This document shows, in pieces, positions 53,693 to 62,867 of a stretch of 64,000 nt of DNA. A program made the translations under genes and the position numbers. How positions within the stretch are numbered: position 1 is the stretch's first letter; the number at the start of each line of letters is the position of its first letter. The notes beneath the pieces were generated by a model. That model ran no database searches. It worked only from the letters and a program-made list of their open reading frames with translations, and was not told the DNA's origin. Where the stretch lies: the NCBI RefSeq assembly GCF_003991975.1, contig NZ_CP029822.1, positions 2,046,001 through 2,110,000 of the forward strand. Reading direction: 5' to 3'. The DNA comes from Entomomonas moraniae (lineage in GTDB: Bacteria; Pseudomonadota; Gammaproteobacteria; Pseudomonadales; Pseudomonadaceae).

Positions 53693-54511
53693 ATGTTATT
53701 TGCTCATATTTCTGATTTACATTTTCGTAGTGATGGTCGGAAATTATATGATTTTATCGACACCAACACAGCAAATGCTGAAGTGATTAATCGCATCAAC
53801 TCATTAACTGAAAAGCCTGATGCGGTCATCATTACAGGCGATATTACCAATTGCGGATTAGAAAATGAATACAAGGTAGCAAAGCGTATATTAGGGCATC
53901 TACAATATCCCATTTTAATCGTGCCAGGGAATCATGATAACAAATCCTTTTTTTTAAAAGCATTCCAACCTCTTTGTCCTTTATTAGGCGATAACCCTCA
54001 ACAAATTGCCTATAAAGTGGATCATGATGAAGCACAACTACTGTTCATTGACTCAACTGAACCAGGCACACATGCAGGGCAATTAAGTGACTATACACTG
54101 CAATGGTTAGACAATGCCCTTGATCAATCCAATAAACCAAGTTATTTATTTATGCACCATCCACCTGTGGCCTTGGGTAACTTGCAAATGGATAGAATAG
54201 GCTGTCAAAATGGACATGAGTTACTAAAACTAATAGACAAGTACCCACACCTAATCCGAATCTTCTGTGGCCATGTCCATAGAACCATGTTTACCCAATA
54301 CAAACAAACTATTATCGCTTCTGCACCTGGAACAGTTCATCAAGTTCCTTATAGCTCAAGCGATCCTACTGACCTCTACTGTTTAGAGCCTGCTGCTATG
54401 CTCATGCATCGACTCGTTCCTAAAACAGGTCTTGTAACCTATAGTCAACCATTAACACAAATATCTGGCCCCTATCGCTATGAATCTGCTATTAGTTGTC
54501 CAGGAGACTAA
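53693..54511 (+). CDS. gpdQ: Glycerophosphodiesterase GpdQ, 272 aa
   Basis: Binuclear metallophosphoesterase: AHISDLHF (D-x-H), ITGDITNCG (G-D), IVPGNHDN (G-N-H-D), FMHHPPVALG (His) and IFCGHVHRTM (G-H-x-H) supply the metal ligands. Length and local text (LYDFIDTNTANAEVINRINS, NGHELLKLIDKYPHLIRIFC, APGTVHQVPY) match the GpdQ enzyme described in Enterobacter, which hydrolyses glycerophosphodiesters to glycerol-3-phosphate and alcohols and also other phosphodiesters. AGAGGA precedes the ATG at 53693. It sits inside the transporter operon, so the importer probably supplies its substrate. No signal peptide: cytoplasmic. Confidence 0.93.
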   Translation: MLFAHISDLHFRSDGRKLYDFIDTNTANAEVINRINSLTEKPDAVIITGDITNCGLENEYKVAKRILGHLQYPILIVPGNHDNKSFFLKAFQPLCPLLGDNPQQIAYKVDHDEAQLLFIDSTEPGTHAGQLSDYTLQWLDNALDQSNKPSYLFMHHPPVALGNLQMDRIGCQNGHELLKLIDKYPHLIRIFCGHVHRTMFTQYKQTIIASAPGTVHQVPYSSSDPTDLYCLEPAAMLMHRLVPKTGLVTYSQPLTQISGPYRYESAISCPGD

Positions 54512-55600
54512 TTGATGTCATTTATTCAGCTCAAGGACATAACAAAAAGTTTTGACCAACATTGTATTTTAAACAACATTAATCTCGACATAAAAAAAGG
54601 AGAGTTTTTAGTATTAGTTGGCCCCTCAGGGTGTGGTAAGAGTACATTACTACGTATTTTGGCAGGTTTAGATTACGTTTCCAGTGGTCACATTTTATTT
54701 AACCAGCAAGACATAAGCCAATGGGAACCTAGAAAACGTAACTTCTCATTAATTTTTCAAAACTATGCGTTATTTCCTCACATGTCAGTGGAAAAAAATA
54801 TTACGTTTGGTATGAAAGTGAGAGGAGAGGATAAAAGCCTATTTCCTGAAAAAGTAAAAAAAGTTGCCAAAATGCTTCAACTTGAACCTCTCCTTAAACG
54901 TAAACCCAAAGAGCTATCAGGAGGACAACGTCAACGTGTTGCTATGGCAAGAGCCATTGTCCGTGATCCCGAGTTGTTTTTGATGGATGAACCGCTATCT
55001 AATCTTGATGCTAAACTAAGGGTCGAGGTTAGACAAGGCATTATGGATCTCCATAATACCTTAAAAACCACGACCGTTTATGTTACCCACGATCAAATAG
55101 AAGCCATGACCATGGCAGATCGCATCATCGTTTTGAACAAAGGTATTTTACAACAGATAGGAACACCACAAGAATTATACGATAAACCTGATAATTTATT
55201 TGTGGCGACATTCATTGGCACACCTGCCATGAATATTTTAAAGCTGCCCTGCCAACAAAATACCATCATACTAGGAGAACAAACATTAGCAATTCCTAAT
55301 ACCCAATCCCCTTATAAAGGGTCTGATGTGTATTTAGGCATTAGACCTGAGCATATTCAAGAAGAAGCATTCACTAATGCAAGCAGTGACATCTCCATCG
55401 ATGCTGAAATTCAAAATAGAGAATTACACGGAGCTGAATACTTAATTCAAGCCTATACAACTTTTGGCACAATCCAATACCGTAAAGCAAACCAAGGCAT
55501 GGCTCCAAAATTAAAGCAAAAAATTAAACTTTATATTAATACAAATAAAATTTATTTTTTCTCAACAGACACTCAAAAAAACCTAGTACTGGAGGGGTAA
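54512..55600 (+). CDS. ABC transporter ATPase (UgpC/MalK-like), 362 aa
   Basis: Walker A GPSGCGKSTLLRILAGL, Q-loop FQNYALFPHMS, signature ELSGGQRQRVAMARAIVRDP, Walker B ELFLMDEPLSNLDAKLR and the switch His in YVTHDQIEAMTM. The C-terminal MalK-type regulatory domain occupies about 240-362. The ATG is two codons into the junction with gpdQ's stop. It energises the UgpA/UgpE-like permeases in the same operon. Confidence 0.9.
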   Translation: MMSFIQLKDITKSFDQHCILNNINLDIKKGEFLVLVGPSGCGKSTLLRILAGLDYVSSGHILFNQQDISQWEPRKRNFSLIFQNYALFPHMSVEKNITFGMKVRGEDKSLFPEKVKKVAKMLQLEPLLKRKPKELSGGQRQRVAMARAIVRDPELFLMDEPLSNLDAKLRVEVRQGIMDLHNTLKTTTVYVTHDQIEAMTMADRIIVLNKGILQQIGTPQELYDKPDNLFVATFIGTPAMNILKLPCQQNTIILGEQTLAIPNTQSPYKGSDVYLGIRPEHIQEEAFTNASSDISIDAEIQNRELHGAEYLIQAYTTFGTIQYRKANQGMAPKLKQKIKLYINTNKIYFFSTDTQKNLVLEG

Positions 55601-56914
55601 ATGAGTAAAGTAAAACTAATCACAGCCTGTGCAATTGGACTATTCACCCTCAATAATGCATTAGCTAAAGAAAAAATCGACTTTATGTTTCCTGCCCCCG
55701 TCGATGGAAAACTAACGATGGAAATGACACGTGTGATTAAAGAGTTTAATCAATCACAAAACGAGGTAGAGGTCAGAGGAATTTTCACAGGAGACTATGA
55801 CACAACCAAAATGAAAGCAGAAGCTGCTACAAAGGCAGGACAACCACCTGCATTAGTTATCATGTCAGCTAACTACACTGTAGACCTCGCCCTTAAAAAT
55901 ATGATTTTGCCCATGGATGAGTTATTTAAATACGATCCAACCAAGGTATCTGCAAATGACTTTTTAATAACAAACTTTTGGCCAGCCGTTCATAAAAATG
56001 CTCAAGTAATGGGGAAAACCTATGGTATTCCTTTCCATAACTCCACCCCCATTTTGTACTACAATAAAACATTGTTCGATAAGGCTGGCATCAAAGCCCC
56101 CCCTAAGACATGGAATGAACTCGTAAGCGTTGCTAAAAAACTAACCAACAAATCTGAAGGACAATGGGGTATCATGTTACCAAGCACTAACAATGACTAT
56201 GGTGGCTGGACATTATCCACATTAGTTCATGCAAATGGTGGACAATTCAATAATCCCGACTATCCTGGTGAAGTATTTTATGATAGCCCAACCACAAAAG
56301 GCACTTTACAATTCTGGCGTGACTTAGTATACAAACATGAGGTTATGCCAGCCGGCGTTCTCAACTCTAAACAAATTAGCGCCAACTTTTTTTCTGGAAA
56401 ACTAGGAATGGCTGTCTTAAGTACTGGCGCATTAGGGTTTATGCGTGAAAACGCAAAAAACTTTGACATGGAAGTCGCTATGTTACCTGCGAAAGAAAGA
56501 CAAGCTGTAATTATTGGCGGTGCCAGTCTTGTTAGCTTTGCAGGAATATCCGAAGCGCAAAAAAAAGCAGCCTATCAATTTCTAAGCTACTTAGTTAGCC
56601 CCGAAGTAAATGGTAGTTGGAGCCGATTCACAGGCTACTTTTCCCCTCGAATAGCTGCCTACGATTTGCCAGAAATGAAAGATTATTTAATCAAGGATCC
56701 TCGCGCTAAAATTGCATTAGAACAATTAAAATTCGCCCATCCTTGGTACGCTACCTATGAAACAGTTGCCGTACGCAAAGCCATGGAAGATCAACTGGCA
56801 GCATTAGTCAATGATAAAAACTACAGCGTTGAACAAGCCGCTAAAGCAGCACAACAAAAAGCTGACCAAATTATGCAACCCTACCAAGCGGCTACAGCAT
56901 TAAGTCCTAAATAA
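55601..56914 (+). CDS. ABC transporter substrate-binding protein (UgpB-like), 437 aa
   Basis: A signal peptide (MSKVKLITACAIGLFTLNNA, cleavage after A-L-A) is followed by an extracellular solute-binding domain of family 1 (EKIDFMFPAPVDGKLTMEMT; later PFHNSTPILYYNKTLFDKAG and GGASLVSFAGISEAQKKAAY). Length and the TGYFSPR segment suit UgpB-like binders of glycerol-3-phosphate or related phosphodiesters. Translation overlaps directly with the ATPase stop. Periplasmic capture of GpdQ's substrates is inferred. Confidence 0.85.
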   Translation: MSKVKLITACAIGLFTLNNALAKEKIDFMFPAPVDGKLTMEMTRVIKEFNQSQNEVEVRGIFTGDYDTTKMKAEAATKAGQPPALVIMSANYTVDLALKNMILPMDELFKYDPTKVSANDFLITNFWPAVHKNAQVMGKTYGIPFHNSTPILYYNKTLFDKAGIKAPPKTWNELVSVAKKLTNKSEGQWGIMLPSTNNDYGGWTLSTLVHANGGQFNNPDYPGEVFYDSPTTKGTLQFWRDLVYKHEVMPAGVLNSKQISANFFSGKLGMAVLSTGALGFMRENAKNFDMEVAMLPAKERQAVIIGGASLVSFAGISEAQKKAAYQFLSYLVSPEVNGSWSRFTGYFSPRIAAYDLPEMKDYLIKDPRAKIALEQLKFAHPWYATYETVAVRKAMEDQLAALVNDKNYSVEQAAKAAQQKADQIMQPYQAATALSPK

Positions 56915-56933
56915 TAAAATATACCTTCCATAT

Positions 56934-56966
56934 AAAAGGGATCGTTTTAACCCAACGATCTCTTTT
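56934..56966 (+). terminator. Rho-independent terminator of the ugp-gpdQ operon
   Basis: AAAAGGGATCGTT pairs with AACGATCTCTTTT (13 bp, one G-T wobble, seven-base loop) 20 bases after the last gene's stop, ending in a short T run. Confidence 0.8.
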
Positions 56967-57141
56967 GCTCTGTATTAGTTTTTTTAGAGAGAAGTTAAGC
57001 CAAATTTTTCCGCTTAACTTTACATTTTGCTAATTTAAATGTCTGCTATTGGTACATAACAGCCTCTAATATGATTATCTTTCAAATAGCTAAGTTAGCA
57101 AATTTAAAATGATTGGTTATATCTTTTTCCTAAACACTTGC

Positions 57142-57697
57142 TTAATATGTCTCCCCCGTCCATCGCCATACTCCAGCTTTGGCAAGCGCTTCTTGTTTGG
57201 TATAACCTTGTTGTCGGTATTGATTTACTTGGCTTTGGGTGAAAGTGTATCTAAGGCAATGGGGTGAGTTTTTCCTCGTTAAGCCTAAACGATAGGTACT
57301 GTTTTACCAGTAATTCATGGCTTGTTTTAAGTTAGGCTAATCAATCAGTTTACCGTTTAGTTGTTGCATGATGGCAAGCGCATTAATGATGACCTGCAGC
57401 GCTTGTTGTGGATAGATAATGTGAGGAGTTCTCGGCCGTCCACCTTTAGAGCTAAAGATAATCTGTATTCTGGTATGCAAGGTTTGTAGGGGTTTTTGCC
57501 ATGTTTGCATCGATTGACAGCTTTGTACCACCTCTTCGCCACATAGTCCTAAGGTGATGGCAACATCTAAAATGGTGGCCAGTGCGGGCCTTTAGTTAAA
57601 GATTTGTTGATAGATAGCTTGATATTGCTGCTCAGTAATGGCTTCCCTTAATTTAATTCCTTTATTCTTTTCGTTACTCTTATGCCTTTTTGTTTTA
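57142..57697 (-). pseudogene. Decayed integrase-domain gene (PF12835-like)
   Basis: Minus strand, in frames interrupted by stops: KSNEKNKGIKLREAITEQQY, then AIYQQIFN and a stop, RPALATILDVAITLGLCGEE, QSCQSMQTWQKPLQTLHTRI, SSKGGRPRTPHIIYPQQALQ, and after a gap SPHCLRYTFTQSQVNQYRQQ, then GYTKQEALAKAGVWRWTGET with a stop. The C-terminal text resembles phage/ICE integrase-domain proteins (S-P-H-x-L-R-Y-x-x-x-Q-x-Q). No start or full catalytic core remains. It flanks the ugp-gpdQ operon on the right as the tRNA-Gly integrase relic does on the left. Confidence 0.65.
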
Positions 57698-58750
57698 TAA
57701 TTTTTAAATTATTTGTATTGATTAGCCCCTATATGACTATTAAAATGGGTACTAATTAAAAAGAGATACATTCTTGCTGTATGGTATTTTTTAACTCATG
57801 AAATTTCAACGGATTAGTACTAAAAACTAGAGAATGTTTCCCACTCTAAAACTTTCTTTTTTTAAATAATATTTAATAAAAACAATGAATTGAACTCAGG
57901 TATTTAGGTCTTTAAAACCACTTCAGTAGCGTTTTCTTTGCTTACAAACACTCTAGCCAATTGATTATATTTTTTTTAGAAATCATTCCCACCACTGTAT
58001 GTTTCGACCTTGATGATTTAATACATTATTACTACATCAAAATCCATAGTAGTACATCAGTTCTTGTTGATCTTCACTCCTGTTTTTTCTGCTGAATGCA
58101 ATAGTCTATAACCCAAATTGTTCATATGAAGAGTGAAGGGTATATTCCCTATTGTGTTTGATTTAAAGATAATAATTTACAAAAATAAAGATATTTTATT
58201 CTGTCTACTAGCTAATCCACCAATAATTTAATTTTAACTAATTAGCGATTATTAAGTAGATAGGTACTGTCAAATTAACTTTTTGTCTCAAGTTTAAATT
58301 TGGTTATAAACCACTAACTTTGAATTAAAGACGTGACTTGGATAATAAAGTTCCATTCTTTAAATCGCCGAACAGCAAAAATACGAAAAGTTTTAGTTGA
58401 TCATAGATGCTTGGCACAATTAAAATAGTCGTATATATTAACAAAACAAAATCACTGGGGTCAGTACTGTCTGATGTTTTAGTGAGATTCAAGGTTTTGT
58501 TTTAAAGAGAAGAAGAGTTGCCAATTCAATAATCTTTGTTAGAGTCTCTCAACGAGCGATCTTTTATAATAAAAATAAATAGTTACCATTTTCTAGCAAG
58601 ACAAAGCTCAATCATCTACATGGCTTGAATGGTAAGATTTATGTTACAAAGTTTAATAAGTAAAAAAACACTCTGTGTAGGATTATTAGCAAAAAGGAGT
58701 AAAATAATCCTTTTAAGTTAAGATATTATTAATAGTCATGTGGAATAGTT
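57698..58750. other. AT-rich non-coding or decayed region, ~1.05 kb
   Basis: No intact reading frame recognised; multiple stops in all frames. It presumably contains degraded island DNA and, at its right end, the promoter of the SPFH cluster. I see no repeat or RNA gene that I can defend. Confidence 0.4.
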
Positions 58751-60775
58751 ATGAGGTTTGATTTAAAAAATAATTCAGAGCCGTTAGATGCTTTACCACG
58801 CTTTCAGTTAGCAAAAAACAGGGTTAATAAGTTATCGTTTGCAAGTTCCACATGTATGCAATTAGCTATTGGATTATTTCTTTTAGCTATTGTTATTAAA
58901 GGGTTTACTGTAAATTCACTATGGCCTACGTTGTTTTGTAATAATGCAGCAGTTTTATTATTGCTTGCAGCTGTTGCACGGTCTGCTTTACGTATAGATG
59001 TTTGGCGTTCAAATGCATTTGATGGTGCTTGTGTTTCTAATACTGAAGCTGATGAAAAAGAATTAATTACAACACCTGTAAATAATGATGAGAAAACAGC
59101 AAAGTCAGATAATAAAGAAGTAGCAAAACCAAGTTATCTTGTTGTTTATGGTAAGCGATTAATTAAGCAGATAGGGGTTGCTCCTCTATTGTTTATTGCT
59201 ATCTCTGCTATTACGCTTGTGGTTGTTTATATTGGTTGGAATATGTCTTTATCAGGCATTAATACCAGCAAAACAAGCTATGCAATAGCCGGTCTTTTGG
59301 TACTAAGTGCCTTTAGTTTACTGGTGATCGAGCGCCACTTATCAAATACGTCAAAAAATCAATGGCCTGAAGCAGTCGGTATTGCATTAATAATTCGTGT
59401 GGTTATTGCTGTACAGGCACTATCATTATTTGCTTTATTATTTGTGGATGTTGGGCGAGTTTGGCCGCTGCGTTTACTTGTTTTAACTGGGCTATTGCCT
59501 ATTTTAGTTGCTATTGAGTTTATAGTGCGGGCCTTTTTATCTATTTTTAGTCCACAGCGTGATACATTAGAACCTCAGCTAATAGGTGATAGCTTAGTTG
59601 CCGCTATGCTGCGTTGGCCACCCCAGCCTTTAACGCTATTACAAGATGAGTTACAACATCATTTTAATATAGACTTGCGACAAGTATGGGCCTTTGGCTT
59701 TATGCGCCGTGCTTTTTTACCTATATTGAGTTTGATTTTAGTGCTTGGTTGGTTATTAACGAGTATTAGCGAAGTGCCGATTAATGGCCGTGGTATTTAT
59801 GAGCGTTTTGGGCGCCCAGTTGCTGTATTAAAATCTGGTTTACATGTTGGCTTACCTTGGCCTTTTGGTAAAGTTATTTCCGTTGAAAATGGGGTGATTC
59901 ATGAAATGGCTACATCGAGTGACCAAAATGCTCAGGGGCAAGTGGCTACGTTAGAAGAGAAAAATGTAGTAGTTGAGGTCCCTACTGTAGAAGGAACTGC
60001 GCCAGAAAGCGCTAATCGTTTATGGGATGCCTCGCACCGTAGTGAGAAGTCGCAGATAATTGCAAGTGCTTCAAATGATAAGCAAAGCTTTCAAATTTTA
60101 AATATGGATGTTCGTTTTATTTATCGCATAGGCCCTACCGATCAAGATGCCTTAGATGCCACTTATAATAATCTAGATATTCCTGTGCTCATTAAAAGTA
60201 TTGCTAATCGCGTATTAGTGCATGAGTTCTCATCACGTACGTTAGATGAAGTGCTCTCTGGCCGAATACAGCAGCTAACAAAGGATGTTCAACAAGGCAT
60301 TCAACAAGACTTAGATCAAATGAAAAGTGGGGTAGAGCTGTTAGCTGTTGTTGTTGAAGCGGTTCATCCACCAGCAGGTGCGGCTAATGCTTATCATGGT
60401 GTACAAGCGGCGCAAATTATGTCACAAGTTTTGATTGCCCAAGAGCGTGGTAATGCTGCTGATACAATGGGGGAAGCTCATATTACAGCAGCAAATTTAG
60501 TGGATAAATCCCAAGCTGAAGCTAAAGAGGCTATAGCCTTAGCTCAATCAGATGTGCTACGTTTTGATGCAGAAAAAACAGCGTGGCAAAAAGCGAATCA
60601 GGCTTTCTTATTGGAACAATATTTTAATCAGTTATCTATATCATTTGCTAAAGCACCATTACTTATCATTGATCATCGGCTAACAACCTCAGACATGCCG
60701 ACCATTGATTTACGCAAATTTAGTGTGCCGTTAGACACAACCATAAAATCAACTACTCAAGCTACAGGGGATTAA
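58751..60775 (+). CDS. SPFH/band-7 (HflK-like) membrane protein, 674 aa
   Basis: The N-terminal ~370 residues hold about seven membrane segments and a poly-charged linker near 100-130. An SPFH (band 7) domain follows, starting ISEVPINGRGIYERFGRPVA, with VLKSGLHVGLPWPFGKVISV and RFIYRIGPTDQDALDA. A C-terminal Ala/Glu-rich coiled-coil (AADTMGEAHITAANLVDKSQ) resembles HflK. Much longer than classical HflK (~420 aa) because of the N-terminal membrane region. First gene of a four-gene unit ending in a P-type ATPase. Its partner proteins suggest an inner-membrane scaffold around a metal pump or protease. Confidence 0.85.
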   Translation: MRFDLKNNSEPLDALPRFQLAKNRVNKLSFASSTCMQLAIGLFLLAIVIKGFTVNSLWPTLFCNNAAVLLLLAAVARSALRIDVWRSNAFDGACVSNTEADEKELITTPVNNDEKTAKSDNKEVAKPSYLVVYGKRLIKQIGVAPLLFIAISAITLVVVYIGWNMSLSGINTSKTSYAIAGLLVLSAFSLLVIERHLSNTSKNQWPEAVGIALIIRVVIAVQALSLFALLFVDVGRVWPLRLLVLTGLLPILVAIEFIVRAFLSIFSPQRDTLEPQLIGDSLVAAMLRWPPQPLTLLQDELQHHFNIDLRQVWAFGFMRRAFLPILSLILVLGWLLTSISEVPINGRGIYERFGRPVAVLKSGLHVGLPWPFGKVISVENGVIHEMATSSDQNAQGQVATLEEKNVVVEVPTVEGTAPESANRLWDASHRSEKSQIIASASNDKQSFQILNMDVRFIYRIGPTDQDALDATYNNLDIPVLIKSIANRVLVHEFSSRTLDEVLSGRIQQLTKDVQQGIQQDLDQMKSGVELLAVVVEAVHPPAGAANAYHGVQAAQIMSQVLIAQERGNAADTMGEAHITAANLVDKSQAEAKEAIALAQSDVLRFDAEKTAWQKANQAFLLEQYFNQLSISFAKAPLLIIDHRLTTSDMPTIDLRKFSVPLDTTIKSTTQATGD

Positions 60776-60778
60776 GCT

Positions 60779-61825
60779 TTGTCATCTTCTTCTGATATTA
60801 AACATGCTCATGACCATGATGAGTGCCAACATGATCACGATCATCACGAACACCATCATCACCATCAAGAAATGCCTAAGAATGTTGTATGGAAGCGTAT
60901 AGTTTGTGCATTGATTATTGTTATTATTGCCATTACAACTGCTTGTTTAGTACAGGTTCAGTCTGGTGAGGCTATTGTAATTACACGTTTTGGTAATCCC
61001 TCTCGTGTATTATTAAGCCCAGGGTTAAATGCTCGTTGGCCAATCCCCTTTGAGTCGGCTATTCCAGTTGATCTCAGATTAAGAACAACATCGAGTGGTT
61101 TACAAGATGTTGGTACAAAAGATGGGTTACGTATTATTGTACAAGCTTATATTATTTGGCAGGTACAACCAGACCCAGATAATATATTACGTTTTATCCG
61201 CGCTATGCCTAATGACTCAGATATTGAAGCTGCAAAACAAATACGTACGTTTGCGGGGTCGGCATTAGAAACCACAGCAAGTACTTATGATTTAGCTAAT
61301 TTGATTAATACCGATGCCTCTAAAGTGCAGCTAGCTGATTTTGAAAAGCACTTACGTAAACAATTAGAGCAGTCACTATTAAAAACCTATGGGATAAGAA
61401 TAGTGCAAGTAGGGGTTGAGCGCTTAACACTTCCTTCTATTACGCTAACTGCAACTGTTGATCGGATGCGCGCAGAGCGCGAAACAATAGCCACTGAGCG
61501 TACCGCTGAGGGAAAAAGGCAAGCAGCCGAAATTCGCTCCGCTGCTGAAAGGGATGCTCGTATTTTAGTAGCAGATGCGAATGTTAAAGCCGCTGATATT
61601 AATGCAAAATCTATTGTGGATGCCTCTAAGCTCTACGGTCAAGCGTATTCTGAAGCACCTCAACTTTATATGTTTTTAAGGTCTTTAGATACATTAAGTG
61701 CGGTTGTAAACCCTAATACTCGAATTATATTGCGTACAGACGCAGCCCCTTTTAAAGCGCTTGTAGATGGACCATTTCCTTCATTAACATCTCCTGATAA
61801 AGTGCGGGAAGCTAAACATGAGTAA
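60779..61825 (+). CDS. SPFH/band-7 (HflC-like) membrane protein with His-rich N-terminus, 348 aa
   Basis: Starts at a TTG (AGGGG nine bases upstream). Residues 8-26 are dense in His and Asp (KHAHDHDECQHDHDHHEHHH and a few more His), a candidate cytoplasmic metal-binding tail. One membrane segment (about 39-59, VCALIIVIIAITTACLVQVQ) is followed by a band-7 domain (SGEAIVITRFGNPSRVLLSP, LNARWPIPFESAIPVDLRLR) and a C-terminal Ala/Glu/Arg coiled coil, as in HflC. It lies three bases after the upstream gene and overlaps the next start by eight bases. Confidence 0.85.
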   Translation: MSSSSDIKHAHDHDECQHDHDHHEHHHHHQEMPKNVVWKRIVCALIIVIIAITTACLVQVQSGEAIVITRFGNPSRVLLSPGLNARWPIPFESAIPVDLRLRTTSSGLQDVGTKDGLRIIVQAYIIWQVQPDPDNILRFIRAMPNDSDIEAAKQIRTFAGSALETTASTYDLANLINTDASKVQLADFEKHLRKQLEQSLLKTYGIRIVQVGVERLTLPSITLTATVDRMRAERETIATERTAEGKRQAAEIRSAAERDARILVADANVKAADINAKSIVDASKLYGQAYSEAPQLYMFLRSLDTLSAVVNPNTRIILRTDAAPFKALVDGPFPSLTSPDKVREAKHE

Positions 61826-62867
61826 TTTATTAAAGCAGGTTAAGGGCAAGATTACGAGCCCTTGGCAGCAAGCAAGTCGCATAGCCTTTCTTGTGCTTTA
61901 TGGTGTCGTTATATTAACGGCTATAGGCTGGCTATTATCTAATGTCAGACAGATTGGTCCAGAAAGCCGAGCGGTAGTTTTTCGTATGGGCGAAATGGTT
62001 CGTGTTCAAGACTCAGGGCTATTAGTAGCGTGGCCTCAGCCTTTTGAACAAGTTGTTATTTTACCCTCAGCTGGGCAGATGATTGAGCAAAAAGGCGAGT
62101 TATTGGTACGCTCAAAGCAAGCCCAAAAAGTGGATAGCGGCTATGCATTTAATAACGATGCTACAGCAGGCTCTGGGTATTTATTAACAGGTGACTCTGG
62201 CGTAGTACAATTAGATATTAGGGCTTTTTATCAAGTTACTGATCCCTACGATTTTGTATTACAAGGGGCGCATGTAATACCTGCCTTAAATCGTTTAATA
62301 GAGCATAGTGCTGTTGAGGTATGCGCCTCGAGAGATCTTGATACCATATTGGTAGCAAGACCGGAGCTAATTGATAATAACAGTAATGTGGCAGAGAGTA
62401 GAGAGAAACTACGGCTTGACATACAAATACAAATTAATAAGAATTTGGAGGCACTTAAACAGCAGAATGCAGGCCTAGGGATTCGTGTGGAGCGAATTGA
62501 TGTTCAATCTTCTTTACCGCAAAATGCTGTAGCAGCATTTAATGCAGTATTAACTGCGAGTCAGGTAGCCGCCCAAGAAGTAGCCTCTGCACAAAATTAC
62601 GCGGCGCAAAAATCACAAGAAGCAAGGCAAGCATCCGATCGTATTCTGCAAGTAGCACATGCTCAAGCAAGTGAGCGCTTAGCTAAGGCTCATACAGATA
62701 CCGTCATTGTTCATAACCTAACCAAGGCTAAAGAAAATCATACCGATATAGGGCTGTTATTGCGCCTATACCATGATAAAGTTTCTGCAATATTAGCTAA
62801 AGCACAGTCAGTTAATACGGTTGGTGAAGGCGATGCAAGTCATTTAATTATTGATGGAGCCAAATGA
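61818..62867 (+). CDS. SPFH/band-7 (HflK-like) membrane protein, 349 aa
   Basis: One N-terminal membrane segment (IAFLVLYGVVILTAIGWLLS) and a band-7 domain (PESRAVVFRMGEMVRVQDSG, LLVAWPQPFEQVVILPSAGQ) are followed by a long Ala-rich coiled coil (QVAAQEVASAQNYAAQKSQE, ARQASDRILQVAHAQASERL). The third SPFH protein of the unit. Its ATG overlaps the previous stop by eight bases; its own stop overlaps the P-type ATPase start (ATGATG). Classical HflK/HflC form a heterodimer that restrains FtsH; three members in a row are unusual. Confidence 0.85.
   Translation: MSNLLKQVKGKITSPWQQASRIAFLVLYGVVILTAIGWLLSNVRQIGPESRAVVFRMGEMVRVQDSGLLVAWPQPFEQVVILPSAGQMIEQKGELLVRSKQAQKVDSGYAFNNDATAGSGYLLTGDSGVVQLDIRAFYQVTDPYDFVLQGAHVIPALNRLIEHSAVEVCASRDLDTILVARPELIDNNSNVAESREKLRLDIQIQINKNLEALKQQNAGLGIRVERIDVQSSLPQNAVAAFNAVLTASQVAAQEVASAQNYAAQKSQEARQASDRILQVAHAQASERLAKAHTDTVIVHNLTKAKENHTDIGLLLRLYHDKVSAILAKAQSVNTVGEGDASHLIIDGAK

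Noticed and set aside
53459-54035. Antisense frames over the permease and gpdQ genes
   Set aside because: They overlap strongly coding genes on the other strand and have no family features or ribosome sites.
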